7,190 nt of DNA from positions 1 to 7,190 of the forward strand of contig JALVPA010000027.1 of assembly GCA_027026055.1 (NCBI GenBank), written 5' to 3'. This document shows, in pieces, positions 1 to 5,498 of this stretch. The notes under the pieces were generated by a model that was given only the letters and a program-made list of their open reading frames with translations, did no database searches and was not told the DNA's origin. The DNA comes from Campylobacteraceae bacterium. GTDB taxonomy: Bacteria; Campylobacterota; Campylobacteria; Campylobacterales; Sulfurovaceae. A program made the translations under genes and the position numbers. Position 1 is the first letter of the stretch. The number at the start of each line of letters is the position of its first letter.

Positions 1-660
1 ATACTCCGCCAAATAGCGATGAAGTCTCGTACGCCAATCGATACGTGAACGATACAGATGCGGCAAGAGTATTTCAAGCCCCTCAGGAAGCGCTTGTTGC
101 TTTTCATATTTGCGAAACAACGCTTCGAAGATTTCGGCGTCGCTTTCGCTCTTTTCGTCTCTTTGCGACGGCGGTATCGTGCGTGGGCGAGAAAGATTTT
201 TTGTAGTGTCCGTGTCGCGTTCGTCCGCTTCCGTCTCGGGATCCGAACTGTCGTTTTCACGCATCTCTTCGGTCAATACGGCATAGATCTCTTCGGCGTA
301 CATCCCCTCGAAACGCTCGTCGTAATAAGCATACGGGGGGAGGCTAAAGCCGTTTTTGCGCAAGATGGCATTGACGGCGATATCGATGGCCGCTTGCCAA
401 ATGCGCGTAACTCGCCGTGCCTTGCGTTGCGTATGATGAAACATGATATGCAACGCTCCGTTGGCAAGTGCGAACATCAGTTCGTCCGAGGGGGCTTGTT
501 CGAAATATTCCGGATTGTATCGCAGTGTCTCACCATCGCTACGAAAGGTGAGTGTTTCACTCTCTTCCACCGTTTCCAATCCGGCGGCAAGCGCCCCGAG
601 GTAGGGGTGTTCGAGCATCAATTTTGCCTTGGCTTCGGCAAGTTTTTCACGTGGCGTCAT
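1..660 (-). CDS. DUF2201-like metallopeptidase-like/VWA protein, partial (N-terminal 220 residues)
   Basis: Reading the minus strand from an ATG at 660 gives 220 codons without a stop, running off the left edge, so the C-terminus is missing. Residues 60-130 match what I remember of the putative metallopeptidase domain (DUF2201, COG3864 type): a His-rich helix (H71, H75, H76, R79), then W88..A.D..N97, then a P..Y..RF.GMYAEEIY..L block at about 109-130. Residues 134-175 are acidic and Ser/Thr-rich and look like a disordered linker. In this family a VWA-like domain follows, which would lie outside the window, and a MoxR-type AAA ATPase is often nearby; neither is visible. The HE of the family's HExxH is replaced by N67-G68, so peptidase activity is doubtful. 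An in-frame TAA at 679-681 limits the start; the Shine-Dalgarno is weak (GGA). It lies 18 bases downstream of the lipoprotein gene, probably co-transcribed. Role unknown. Confidence 0.75.
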   Translation of the reverse strand, partial: MTPREKLAEAKAKLMLEHPYLGALAAGLETVEESETLTFRSDGETLRYNPEYFEQAPSDELMFALANGALHIMFHHTQRKARRVTRIWQAAIDIAVNAILRKNGFSLPPYAYYDERFEGMYAEEIYAVLTEEMRENDSSDPETEADERDTDTTKNLSRPRTIPPSQRDEKSESDAEIFEALFRKYEKQQALPEGLEILLPHLYRSRIDWRTRLHRYLAEY

Positions 661-678
661 GATATCCGAAACATCGTA

Positions 679-1404
679 TTATTCCGACATCGGCGTAAGG
701 GTCGCTTCGATTCTGTCGATATATATCGTCGTTTTACCTTCAAACCCCGAATCGGCACCGACGATCAACCATATCGTACCGTTTTCGTCGGGGGCCACAG
801 ACACCGGATGCGGAGTCTCTACCGTTTTGAGGGCATATTGTGAAAGGTCGGTATCGTTGGAGAAGTCTCCCACGACAATCATCTGCGATCCGCCGGAGAC
901 TTGATTGCCTTTGTCGATATTCATCCGATATCGTCCGCTCTCGTCCGCAACGGCTTTGGGTTCGTAAGAGCTCGCTCCGGCTTTGATAGTCACTCCTTCT
1001 CCGGGAGAACCTCCGATGCCGACGCTTCCGTCCGCGACATTCGAAGCGAAAGTGACTCGTATATTCGCTTGATAGGTACGGTTGGCATCGAGACCGAAAA
1101 CGGGGCGCTTGACATACATGAACAAATCGTCGCTATGATTGACGCCCGAAAGCAGTAGCGCACCTTCGGACTCGTCCAACGGAGCGGGCAAACGGGTATA
1201 AGAAAAACGCAATTCGTATGCCGCTTCCTCGCCGATAGGATAGTCGGCAAAGCCTCCTTGCCACCCCTCCTGACTTGCCGAAAATCGATAATCTCTGCTT
1301 ATCGATCCGTCCTCCCCGTAACTACTCGAAGAAGAACCTCCGCCGCCGCAACCGTGTATCAACAACGCAATCCCTATCGTCACTATCCAACCGATTCGCT
1401 TCAC
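679..1404 (-). CDS. Exported lipoprotein, uncharacterised family (241 aa)
   Basis: The start is taken as GTG at 1404 because AAGGAG (minus strand, 1411-1416) sits six bases upstream; a longer reading from a TTG at 1434 would put ten polar residues before the signal peptide. The N-terminus is a lipoprotein signal: K2-R3, hydrophobic 5-16, then I-H-G-C with the lipidated cysteine at C19. A Gly/Ser linker follows (20-29); G20 at +2 suggests outer-membrane sorting by the usual rule. The mature part (about 35-241) has no transmembrane segment and looks beta-rich. Blocks such as GGFADYP (50-56), SGVNHSDDLFM (86-96), VGIGGSPGEG (128-137) and VGADSGFEG (215-223) resemble an uncharacterised lipoprotein family I recall from diverse bacteria; I know no function. 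It is first in a likely two-gene minus-strand unit with the DUF2201-like gene and shares its control region with the divergent metal-uptake operon. Confidence 0.85.
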   Translation of the reverse strand: MKRIGWIVTIGIALLIHGCGGGGSSSSSYGEDGSISRDYRFSASQEGWQGGFADYPIGEEAAYELRFSYTRLPAPLDESEGALLLSGVNHSDDLFMYVKRPVFGLDANRTYQANIRVTFASNVADGSVGIGGSPGEGVTIKAGASSYEPKAVADESGRYRMNIDKGNQVSGGSQMIVVGDFSNDTDLSQYALKTVETPHPVSVAPDENGTIWLIVGADSGFEGKTTIYIDRIEATLTPMSE

Positions 1405-1410
1405 ACTCGT

Positions 1411-1416
1411 CTCCTT
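1411..1416 (-). promoter_or_regulatory. Ribosome binding site deciding the GTG start of the lipoprotein gene
   Basis: The minus strand reads AAGGAG, six bases before GTG at 1404-1402. It is a strong Shine-Dalgarno match. The GTG start places Lys-Arg and the hydrophobic core directly at the N-terminus, as expected for a lipoprotein signal peptide. Confidence 0.8.
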
Positions 1417-1440
1417 GCCTTCGTCATCTTTCAAAATCCC

Positions 1441-1470
1441 AATCGTCCATACGCATGCTTATGAACGATT
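1441..1470. repeat. 30-base imperfect palindrome, candidate operator or leader hairpin
   Basis: The two 15-base arms, AATCGTCCATACGCA and TGCTTATGAACGATT, are complementary at 13 of 15 positions, with mismatches at 1447/1464 and 1452/1459 and a GCATGC centre. It lies between the lipoprotein gene and znuA, about 70-100 bases upstream of the znuA start and between the proposed minus-strand promoter and the lipoprotein start. Read as minus-strand RNA, one mismatch becomes a U-G wobble, giving an 11-pair stem around an 8-base loop. It could be a dimeric repressor operator (a metalloregulator would fit the context) or an RNA hairpin in the lipoprotein leader. No poly-U tract follows it in either direction, so it is not a standard terminator. 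The symmetry is seen; the function is inferred. Confidence 0.6.
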
Positions 1471-1487
1471 TGCGATTGCGACGTTTA

Positions 1488-1496
1488 AGTATAACA
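1488..1496 (-). promoter_or_regulatory. Candidate extended -10 promoter for the lipoprotein gene
   Basis: The minus strand reads TGTTATACT, an extended -10 (TGn followed by TATACT), preceded by an AT-rich stretch (GATTTTATA). No -35 box is evident. It would start transcription near 1481 and leave a leader of about 75 bases containing the 30-base palindrome. Confidence 0.45.
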
Positions 1497-1516
1497 TATA
1501 AAATCGTACTCCGCCG

Positions 1517-1531
1517 AATTTTCGCTATAAT
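1517..1531 (+). promoter_or_regulatory. Candidate sigma-70 promoter of the metal-uptake operon
   Basis: A perfect TATAAT at 1526-1531 follows a T-rich tract (AATTTTCGC). The spacing to the znuA ATG at 1539 is only seven bases, so the predicted transcription start falls on or within a base or two of the start codon. There is no -35 match. The same layout recurs before the tRNA-Arg gene and cobS. A second, weaker TATAAC lies at 1490-1495 on this strand. Confidence 0.55.
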
Positions 1532-1538
1532 CACACCT

Positions 1539-2429
1539 ATGAAACGAATACTTTTGATTATCCTATCGACCTTTACCGCCATACTTTACGCCAAAACCGC
1601 CGTCATCGTCTCCATCCCTCCTCAAGCGGAGACGGTGCGTGCTATCGGCGGCGAGCATGTCGACGTTACCGTCATGGTACCGCAAGGTAGTTCGCCGCAT
1701 ACCTACGAACCCAAACCCTCTCAAATGAAAGCGGTCGCTCGCGCCCGTCTCTATCTCGGTATAGGCGTCGCCTTCGAAAAACAGTGGCGCGATCGCTTTT
1801 TGGAACTCAATCCCGACCTTCGTTTCGTCGATACGACACGAAACGTACCGCGCCGCATTATGCATACCAAAGATAAAGATTCGGATAAGATGAAGCACGA
1901 AGAGGAAACACACAAGATGCACGCACATACCCATGGATCATACGATCCTCATGTCTGGACATCGCCGAAAAACCTCATCCTCATCGCGCAAAACGTCTAC
2001 GAGGCATTGAGCGAAACGGACCCGGAGCATCGCGCCTATTATCGTAAACGTCTTCGTAGTTATACCGAAACCCTCCGCCGTCTCGACAAAGAAATAGAGA
2101 CGCTATTGGAACCGCTGCGTAGACGACATACTTCCGTTTTGAGCGTACACCCTTCCTGGGGATACTTTTGCGACCGTTACGGTCTGAAACAAATTCCGTT
2201 GGAGATCGAAGGCAAATCGATTACGCCGAAGCGATTGACGCGGCTGATCAAAACGGCGAAAAAAGAGCGTGTCGCGGCGATCTTGACCCAGCCCGAATTT
2301 TCCGATAAATCGGCGAAACTTCTTGCCGATACCTTGCGGCTACCGCTCATTCGTATCTCTCCGCTTTCGCCCGACTGGATCGATACGCTAAAACGACTCG
2401 CCCATGCTCTTTCCGAAGGAAAACGTTAA
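1539..2429 (+). CDS. znuA: Zinc-type ABC transporter substrate-binding protein (ZnuA-like)
   Basis: Periplasmic metal-binding protein (296 aa) of the cluster 9 (ZnuA/TroA) family that delivers Zn, or possibly Mn/Fe, to the inner-membrane permease. A signal peptide covers residues 1-18 with likely cleavage after LYA. Family ligand positions are visible: H54 in SPHTYEP, H138 in DPHVW and H204 in SVHPSWGYF; a histidine at the third site favours zinc over manganese. Between the first two lies a charged His-rich loop (109-138) with H109, H120, H125, H128, H130 and H132, as in zinc-binding members. The usual fourth ligand Asp in the C-terminal DPL motif is Ser274 (ISPLS). ATG at 1539 is chosen because the signal peptide begins there; the frame is open further upstream, but that would add a basic, non-signal-like extension. 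There is no Shine-Dalgarno, and TATAAT ends seven bases before the ATG, suggesting a leaderless message. The ATPase gene follows directly. Confidence 0.9.
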   Translation: MKRILLIILSTFTAILYAKTAVIVSIPPQAETVRAIGGEHVDVTVMVPQGSSPHTYEPKPSQMKAVARARLYLGIGVAFEKQWRDRFLELNPDLRFVDTTRNVPRRIMHTKDKDSDKMKHEEETHKMHAHTHGSYDPHVWTSPKNLILIAQNVYEALSETDPEHRAYYRKRLRSYTETLRRLDKEIETLLEPLRRRHTSVLSVHPSWGYFCDRYGLKQIPLEIEGKSITPKRLTRLIKTAKKERVAAILTQPEFSDKSAKLLADTLRLPLIRISPLSPDWIDTLKRLAHALSEGKR

Positions 2430-3218
2430 ATGTCCTATGCCGTGGAAGTGAGCGATCTTACCTTCGCTTATGAACGAGAACCGATACTGGAACGGATAAA
2501 TTTTCGTATGGAAACATCGGATTTTATGGCGATTATCGGTCCGAACGGGGGAGGAAAATCCACTTTTCTCAAACTACTCGTCGGTTTATTGTCGCCGAAA
2601 CAAGGTACGATAAAGATTTTCGGTGAACCGCCGCAAAAGATACGAGGAATACTCGGATACGTACCGCAAAACACCCATATCAACATCGAATTTCCCATCC
2701 GTGTCCTCGATGTCGTCCTCATGGGATATCACGAAGGCAAACGGCCGCTTTTCGGATACAACGAACTTGAAAAAAAACGTGCGACGGAAGCGCTGGAAAA
2801 GGTCGGACTTGCCCATCGCCTCCATGCCAAAATCGGTGCGCTCTCCGGCGGAGAGAGGCAGCGTGTTATGATTGCCAGAGCATTATGCGGTTCACCGAAA
2901 CTGCTCATTCTCGACGAACCCACCTCCAATCTCGATATCGAAGGTCAAAAATCGATCTACACCCTCCTTCAACACCTCAACAAACACATACCCGTCATTG
3001 TCGTAAGTCACGACATATCGGTCATTTTGGAGTATGCGAACAAAGTCGCTTATATCAATCGTCGTTTGACATTTCACGACATTAGCGATAAAAATCGCGT
3101 CTTTCATACCCACGGTCTGGAAGAACACTTCTGCGAGGTGGAACTGCTCCAGATGCTGGGTGCGGACGGATGCGACAGATGCAACGGCACATCGTTCCAA
3201 ACGGAGAAGAGCAAATGA
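2430..3218 (+). CDS. znuC: Metal ABC transporter ATP-binding protein (ZnuC-like)
   Basis: Cytoplasmic ATPase (262 aa) that powers metal import with the permease encoded next. All ABC hallmarks are present: Walker A GPNGGGKST at 37-45, Q-loop Gln80 in YVPQN, signature LSGGE at 138-142, Walker B LLILDEP at 158-164, D-loop SNLD at 166-169 and switch His194. The sequence resembles the ZnuC/MntB branch. The ATG follows the TAA of znuA with no gap, and AAGGA lies about eight bases upstream inside znuA, so translation is probably coupled. The C-terminal tail (about 215-262) carries H226, H228, H233, C235 and a C248-x-x-C251 pair; it could bind metal, but this is speculative. Catalytic residues look intact. 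Confidence 0.93.
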   Translation: MSYAVEVSDLTFAYEREPILERINFRMETSDFMAIIGPNGGGKSTFLKLLVGLLSPKQGTIKIFGEPPQKIRGILGYVPQNTHINIEFPIRVLDVVLMGYHEGKRPLFGYNELEKKRATEALEKVGLAHRLHAKIGALSGGERQRVMIARALCGSPKLLILDEPTSNLDIEGQKSIYTLLQHLNKHIPVIVVSHDISVILEYANKVAYINRRLTFHDISDKNRVFHTHGLEEHFCEVELLQMLGADGCDRCNGTSFQTEKSK

Positions 3219-4033
3219 TAGAAGCGTTGCAGTTTCCTTTTTTTCAACATGCGATCGTCGCGGGGATACTCGTCTCCTTGGCAGCCGGAATCATCGGTTC
3301 TCTCATCGTCGTCAATCGTATGGTCTTTCTCTCGGGAGGCATCGCACACGCTTCTTACGGGGGTATCGGCATGGCACTCTATTTCGGCATACCCGTCTTT
3401 TTGGGTGCGTCGCTCTTTGCCGTCGCCGCGGCGATGCTCATCGCTTATCTGACACTACACGACAAAACCCGTAGCGATACCTTTATCGGTCTGATTTGGG
3501 CGGTCGGCATGGCGATCGGCGTGATCTTCACCGACATGACGCCCGGTTATCACACCGACTTAATGAGTTACCTTTTCGGCTCCATTCTTGCAGTGACCGA
3601 TACCGACCTTTGGATGACGACAACACTACTCGGCGTCATCGTCACGGTCGTGCTTTTTCGTTATCGTGAAATCGTCGCCGTCTCTTACGATAGCGAGTTC
3701 GCTATGTTGCGCGGCATCTCCGTAAGCTTTTATCATACGCTGATGTTGGTACTCTCCGCTCTTACCGTCGTCATCGCCATCAAAGTGGTAGGATTGATTC
3801 TTGTCATTGCGATGTTGACCATCCCCGTCTATATCGCGGAAAAAATCGCACGTTCGTTATGGCAAATGATGATTCTTTCGGGAGTTTTCTGTCTGATATT
3901 TACCTTATCAGGGTTATGGCTTTCGTATCGCTACGATCTCACTTCCGGTGCTTCGATCATTCTCGTCTCCGCCGCCGCGTTGATCCTATTTGTCTCTGTA
4001 CGTCACCTAACAAAAAAAATCGTGAAACAATGA
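3215..4033 (+). CDS. znuB: Metal ABC transporter permease (ZnuB-like)
   Basis: Inner-membrane channel subunit (272 aa) of the cluster 9 metal importer. It is very hydrophobic, with roughly seven to eight membrane segments (for example about 13-34, 55-80, 90-107, 135-148, 175-208, 215-238 and 243-262). Family blocks are visible: FLSGGIAHASYGGIG at 38-52 and VVGLILVIAMLTIPVYIA at 191-208, the latter matching the conserved segment near the ATPase-coupling helix. The start is taken at ATG 3215, which overlaps the znuC stop as ATGA and has GGAGAAG a few bases upstream; an earlier in-frame ATG at 3170 would add 15 polar residues inside znuC. The tight overlaps show one operon with znuA and znuC. 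Zinc is the likely substrate, judged from the binding protein; Mn or Fe cannot be excluded. Confidence 0.92.
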   Translation: MIEALQFPFFQHAIVAGILVSLAAGIIGSLIVVNRMVFLSGGIAHASYGGIGMALYFGIPVFLGASLFAVAAAMLIAYLTLHDKTRSDTFIGLIWAVGMAIGVIFTDMTPGYHTDLMSYLFGSILAVTDTDLWMTTTLLGVIVTVVLFRYREIVAVSYDSEFAMLRGISVSFYHTLMLVLSALTVVIAIKVVGLILVIAMLTIPVYIAEKIARSLWQMMILSGVFCLIFTLSGLWLSYRYDLTSGASIILVSAAALILFVSVRHLTKKIVKQ

Positions 4034-4449
4034 AATATCTGACGGCTCTTATAGGTGCGATGTTGATATGGAGCGGCGTCCTTCTTTATCGTAAAAACGA
4101 TGCCGTTGTTCACGTTTACGACAAAGCTATCTTTCGCACACCTCCGCCGTGTTTGCGACTCGACGACTACGAGCTGAACGCAACGGTACGTGACAAATTG
4201 TCGCAACATTACCGCTTTAGCCGCACATGCCCGTATCTTTTGCATATCGACTACAAATGCGACATCCGATGCAACTCTCCTTATAATGCCTCTCGAAAAA
4301 TCGGTCGTTTTCCCTCGGCCTATCTACGCATTGAGATACGCAAAGGAATGTCGCTACTGTTTAGCTACTACATCGATCTCGACGACACACCCGATAGCGA
4401 TACAATCGAAGAAGCGTTCGAAAATATCGTGAAAACGCTTCGTTTATAA
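4030..4449 (+). CDS. Unrecognised membrane-anchored protein in the metal-uptake operon (139 aa)
   Basis: I do not recognise this protein. Its ATG overlaps the znuB stop as ATGA, so it is almost certainly translated with the transporter. Residues 3-20 form one hydrophobic segment (signal anchor or uncleaved signal; no clear cleavage site and no lipobox). The remaining 120 residues are soluble and probably periplasmic, with four cysteines (C41, C67, C77, C81), the last two in a KCDIRC stretch, and an acidic C-terminal helix region (about 116-136). Even cysteine number would allow two disulfides or a metal site. Codon use resembles the neighbours. A role in metal uptake is suggested only by position. 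Confidence that it is a real gene is good; function is unknown. Confidence 0.8.
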   Translation: MKYLTALIGAMLIWSGVLLYRKNDAVVHVYDKAIFRTPPPCLRLDDYELNATVRDKLSQHYRFSRTCPYLLHIDYKCDIRCNSPYNASRKIGRFPSAYLRIEIRKGMSLLFSYYIDLDDTPDSDTIEEAFENIVKTLRL

Positions 4450-4584
4450 AACTTCGTCGTTCGTTGTACAAGCTTTCTTTCGATAATCATAGGCAACGCC
4501 ATGCCGTTTCATTGTCGCTTTCCGACGATTCGCGACATATTAAAGAAAACGCTACACTTTTTTCGTTACAATTTCACCGTCACT
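4450..4584. other. Intergenic gap between the metal operon and tRNA-Arg
   Basis: No convincing gene is seen. It contains a small inverted repeat (TGTCGC at 4513-4518 and GCGACA at 4532-4537) with a 13-base loop and no T-run, so it is at best a weak terminator for the upstream operon. The right end holds the candidate tRNA promoter. A 32-codon ATG frame from 4501 runs into the tRNA gene and is not credible. Confidence 0.5.
4558..4572 (+). promoter_or_regulatory. Candidate promoter of tRNA-Arg
   Basis: TACAAT at 4567-4572 follows a T-rich tract (CTTTTTTCGT). Transcription would start around 4579, a few bases before the mature tRNA 5' end at 4585. There is no -35 box. The layout matches the promoter proposed for znuA. 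Confidence 0.55.
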
Positions 4585-4660
4585 GTCCCCATCGCTTAAC
4601 TGGATAAAGCAGGGCCCTCCTAAGGCCTAGCTCGAGGTTCGAGTCCTCGTGGGGACGCCA
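4585..4660 (+). tRNA. tRNA-Arg (anticodon CCU), CCA encoded
   Basis: The full cloverleaf can be drawn. The acceptor stem pairs GTCCCCA (4585-4591) with TGGGGAC (4650-4656) at all seven positions, and discriminator G4657 is followed by encoded CCA (4658-4660). The D stem is GCTT/AAGC with GG in the loop. The anticodon stem is GGGCC/GGCCT, with one G-T pair, around the loop CTCCTAA; the anticodon CCT at 4619-4621 reads AGG arginine codons. The T stem CGAGG/CCTCG encloses TTCGAGT, and the variable loop is four bases. It is 76 bases long with no intron. Confidence 0.97.
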
Positions 4661-4691
4661 TCCGACTGCCTTCATCCAAGTCCCTTTTACA

Positions 4692-4707
4692 CATTTTTCT
4701 ATACAAT
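4692..4707 (+). promoter_or_regulatory. Candidate promoter of the cobalamin genes
   Basis: TACAAT at 4702-4707 follows CATTTTTCTA, the same T-tract plus -10 layout as before znuA and the tRNA. It would give a leader of about 22 bases before the proposed cobS start, carrying the AAGGA ribosome binding site. This leader is far too short for a cobalamin riboswitch. Confidence 0.5.
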
Positions 4708-4725
4708 ATTGTCCGAATTTATAAA

Positions 4726-4739
4726 AAGGATAGCACATT
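4726..4739 (+). promoter_or_regulatory. Ribosome binding site and ATT start codon of cobS
   Basis: AAGGA at 4726-4730 lies six bases before ATT at 4737-4739. An in-frame TAG at 4731-4733 prevents any earlier start, and no ATG, GTG or TTG occurs in this frame before 4833. The only other near-cognate codon is CTG at 4785, without a ribosome binding site. The position is what one would expect for a normal start, with T in place of G at the third base. Confidence 0.7.
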
Positions 4740-5498
4740 CGTACGAAACCCTTCAAACATCTCTATCTCGGACTTAAATCGGTACTGGGCTACTTTACAG
4801 TTTTCCCCGTACGATTCGAACAGAATGACGATATGCAACATCCCGAGGTATTGGGTGCCATGCTCTTTTGGCTACCGTTGGCGGGAGCAGTAAGTGCGGG
4901 CGGAAGCATTCTCATCTATCTCATACTCCACGAGACGGGATGGCTCGGAGCGACTATCGCCGCGCTTTTTTATCCTATATTGTACGGATTTATCCATACC
5001 GAAGCGGTAGCGGATGTCGCCGATGCGCTCTATGCCGCACACTCCGGAAAAGATCCTTATAGCGTTATCAAAGATCCCGTAGTCGGCGCGATGGGTGTAC
5101 TCTGGAGCGTCACTATACTCCTACTCAAAACGGCGCTCATCGTCTATTTGCTCCTACACGATGCATGGACGCTTTTTTTCGCTGTCACCGTCGCCGGTCG
5201 CATGGGGCTTGAAACGCTCTTTTATACGAAAACCTTTCGCTCTACGTTTATCCGAACCTTGCAGCAAAGTTTTAACGGAAAACTCTTTTGGAGTAGTATG
5301 ACGCTCTTTTTGCTTATCGGGCTTACCGTAGTCGGAACAATATTTTTCCTTATAGCGGCTTTGGCAACGGGTGTCGGCTATCTTGTCGCGACACGCATCG
5401 GCAAAAAACTCGGTTTTCTCAACGGTGACGTACTTGGTGCCACGCTTGAAACGACCGAAATCGTACTGATGCTTACGGGAGCACTGCTGTGGCTTTGA
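4737..5498 (+). CDS. cobS: Adenosylcobinamide-GDP ribazoletransferase (cobalamin synthase CobS)
   Basis: Inner-membrane enzyme that joins adenosylcobinamide-GDP with alpha-ribazole (or its phosphate), closing the lower ligand of cobalamin. From the ATT at 4737 it is 253 aa, the usual CobS length. The N-terminus (about 9-27, LYLGLKSVLGYFTVFPVRF) matches the family's opening helix and threonine-x-x-Pro motif; starting at the first ATG (4833, residue 33) would delete it. The acidic motif at 87-98, H-T-E-A-V-A-D-V-A-D-A-L, corresponds to the usual HLDGLADTADGL, with E89 in place of Asp; K112-D113 and G117-A-M-G follow as in the family. About five hydrophobic segments span the rest. Its end overlaps the phosphatase gene by 10 bases. 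A sequencing error at the start codon is the main alternative to true ATT initiation. Confidence 0.88.
   Translation: MRTKPFKHLYLGLKSVLGYFTVFPVRFEQNDDMQHPEVLGAMLFWLPLAGAVSAGGSILIYLILHETGWLGATIAALFYPILYGFIHTEAVADVADALYAAHSGKDPYSVIKDPVVGAMGVLWSVTILLLKTALIVYLLLHDAWTLFFAVTVAGRMGLETLFYTKTFRSTFIRTLQQSFNGKLFWSSMTLFLLIGLTVVGTIFFLIAALATGVGYLVATRIGKKLGFLNGDVLGATLETTEIVLMLTGALLWL

Noticed and set aside
58..843. Long plus-strand open frame (261 codons)
   Set aside because: It lies antisense to two minus-strand genes with clear family signatures and crosses their junction; its translation is rich in Phe/Arg runs with no recognisable domain.
1405..1434. Longer lipoprotein start at TTG 1434
   Set aside because: It has no ribosome binding site and would put polar residues before the signal peptide, whereas GTG 1404 has AAGGAG six bases upstream.
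1275..1538. Upstream extension of znuA
   Set aside because: The added residues overlap the divergent gene and promoter region, are very basic, and would bury the signal peptide that starts at 1539.
4513..4537. Inverted repeat TGTCGC/GCGACA as terminator of the metal operon
   Set aside because: The stem is six pairs, the loop is 13 bases and no T-run follows; too weak to call.
4501..4599. Small plus-strand frame of 32 codons
   Set aside because: It overlaps the tRNA promoter and tRNA 5' end, has no ribosome binding site and no recognisable features.
4585..4660. tRNA-Arg as an integration site for a mobile element
   Set aside because: I see no repeat of the tRNA 3' end elsewhere in the window, no integrase, and ordinary housekeeping genes on both sides.
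4661..4736. Cobalamin riboswitch upstream of cobS
   Set aside because: Only 76 bases separate the tRNA from cobS, far shorter than a B12 riboswitch, and no B12-box-like sequence is seen.
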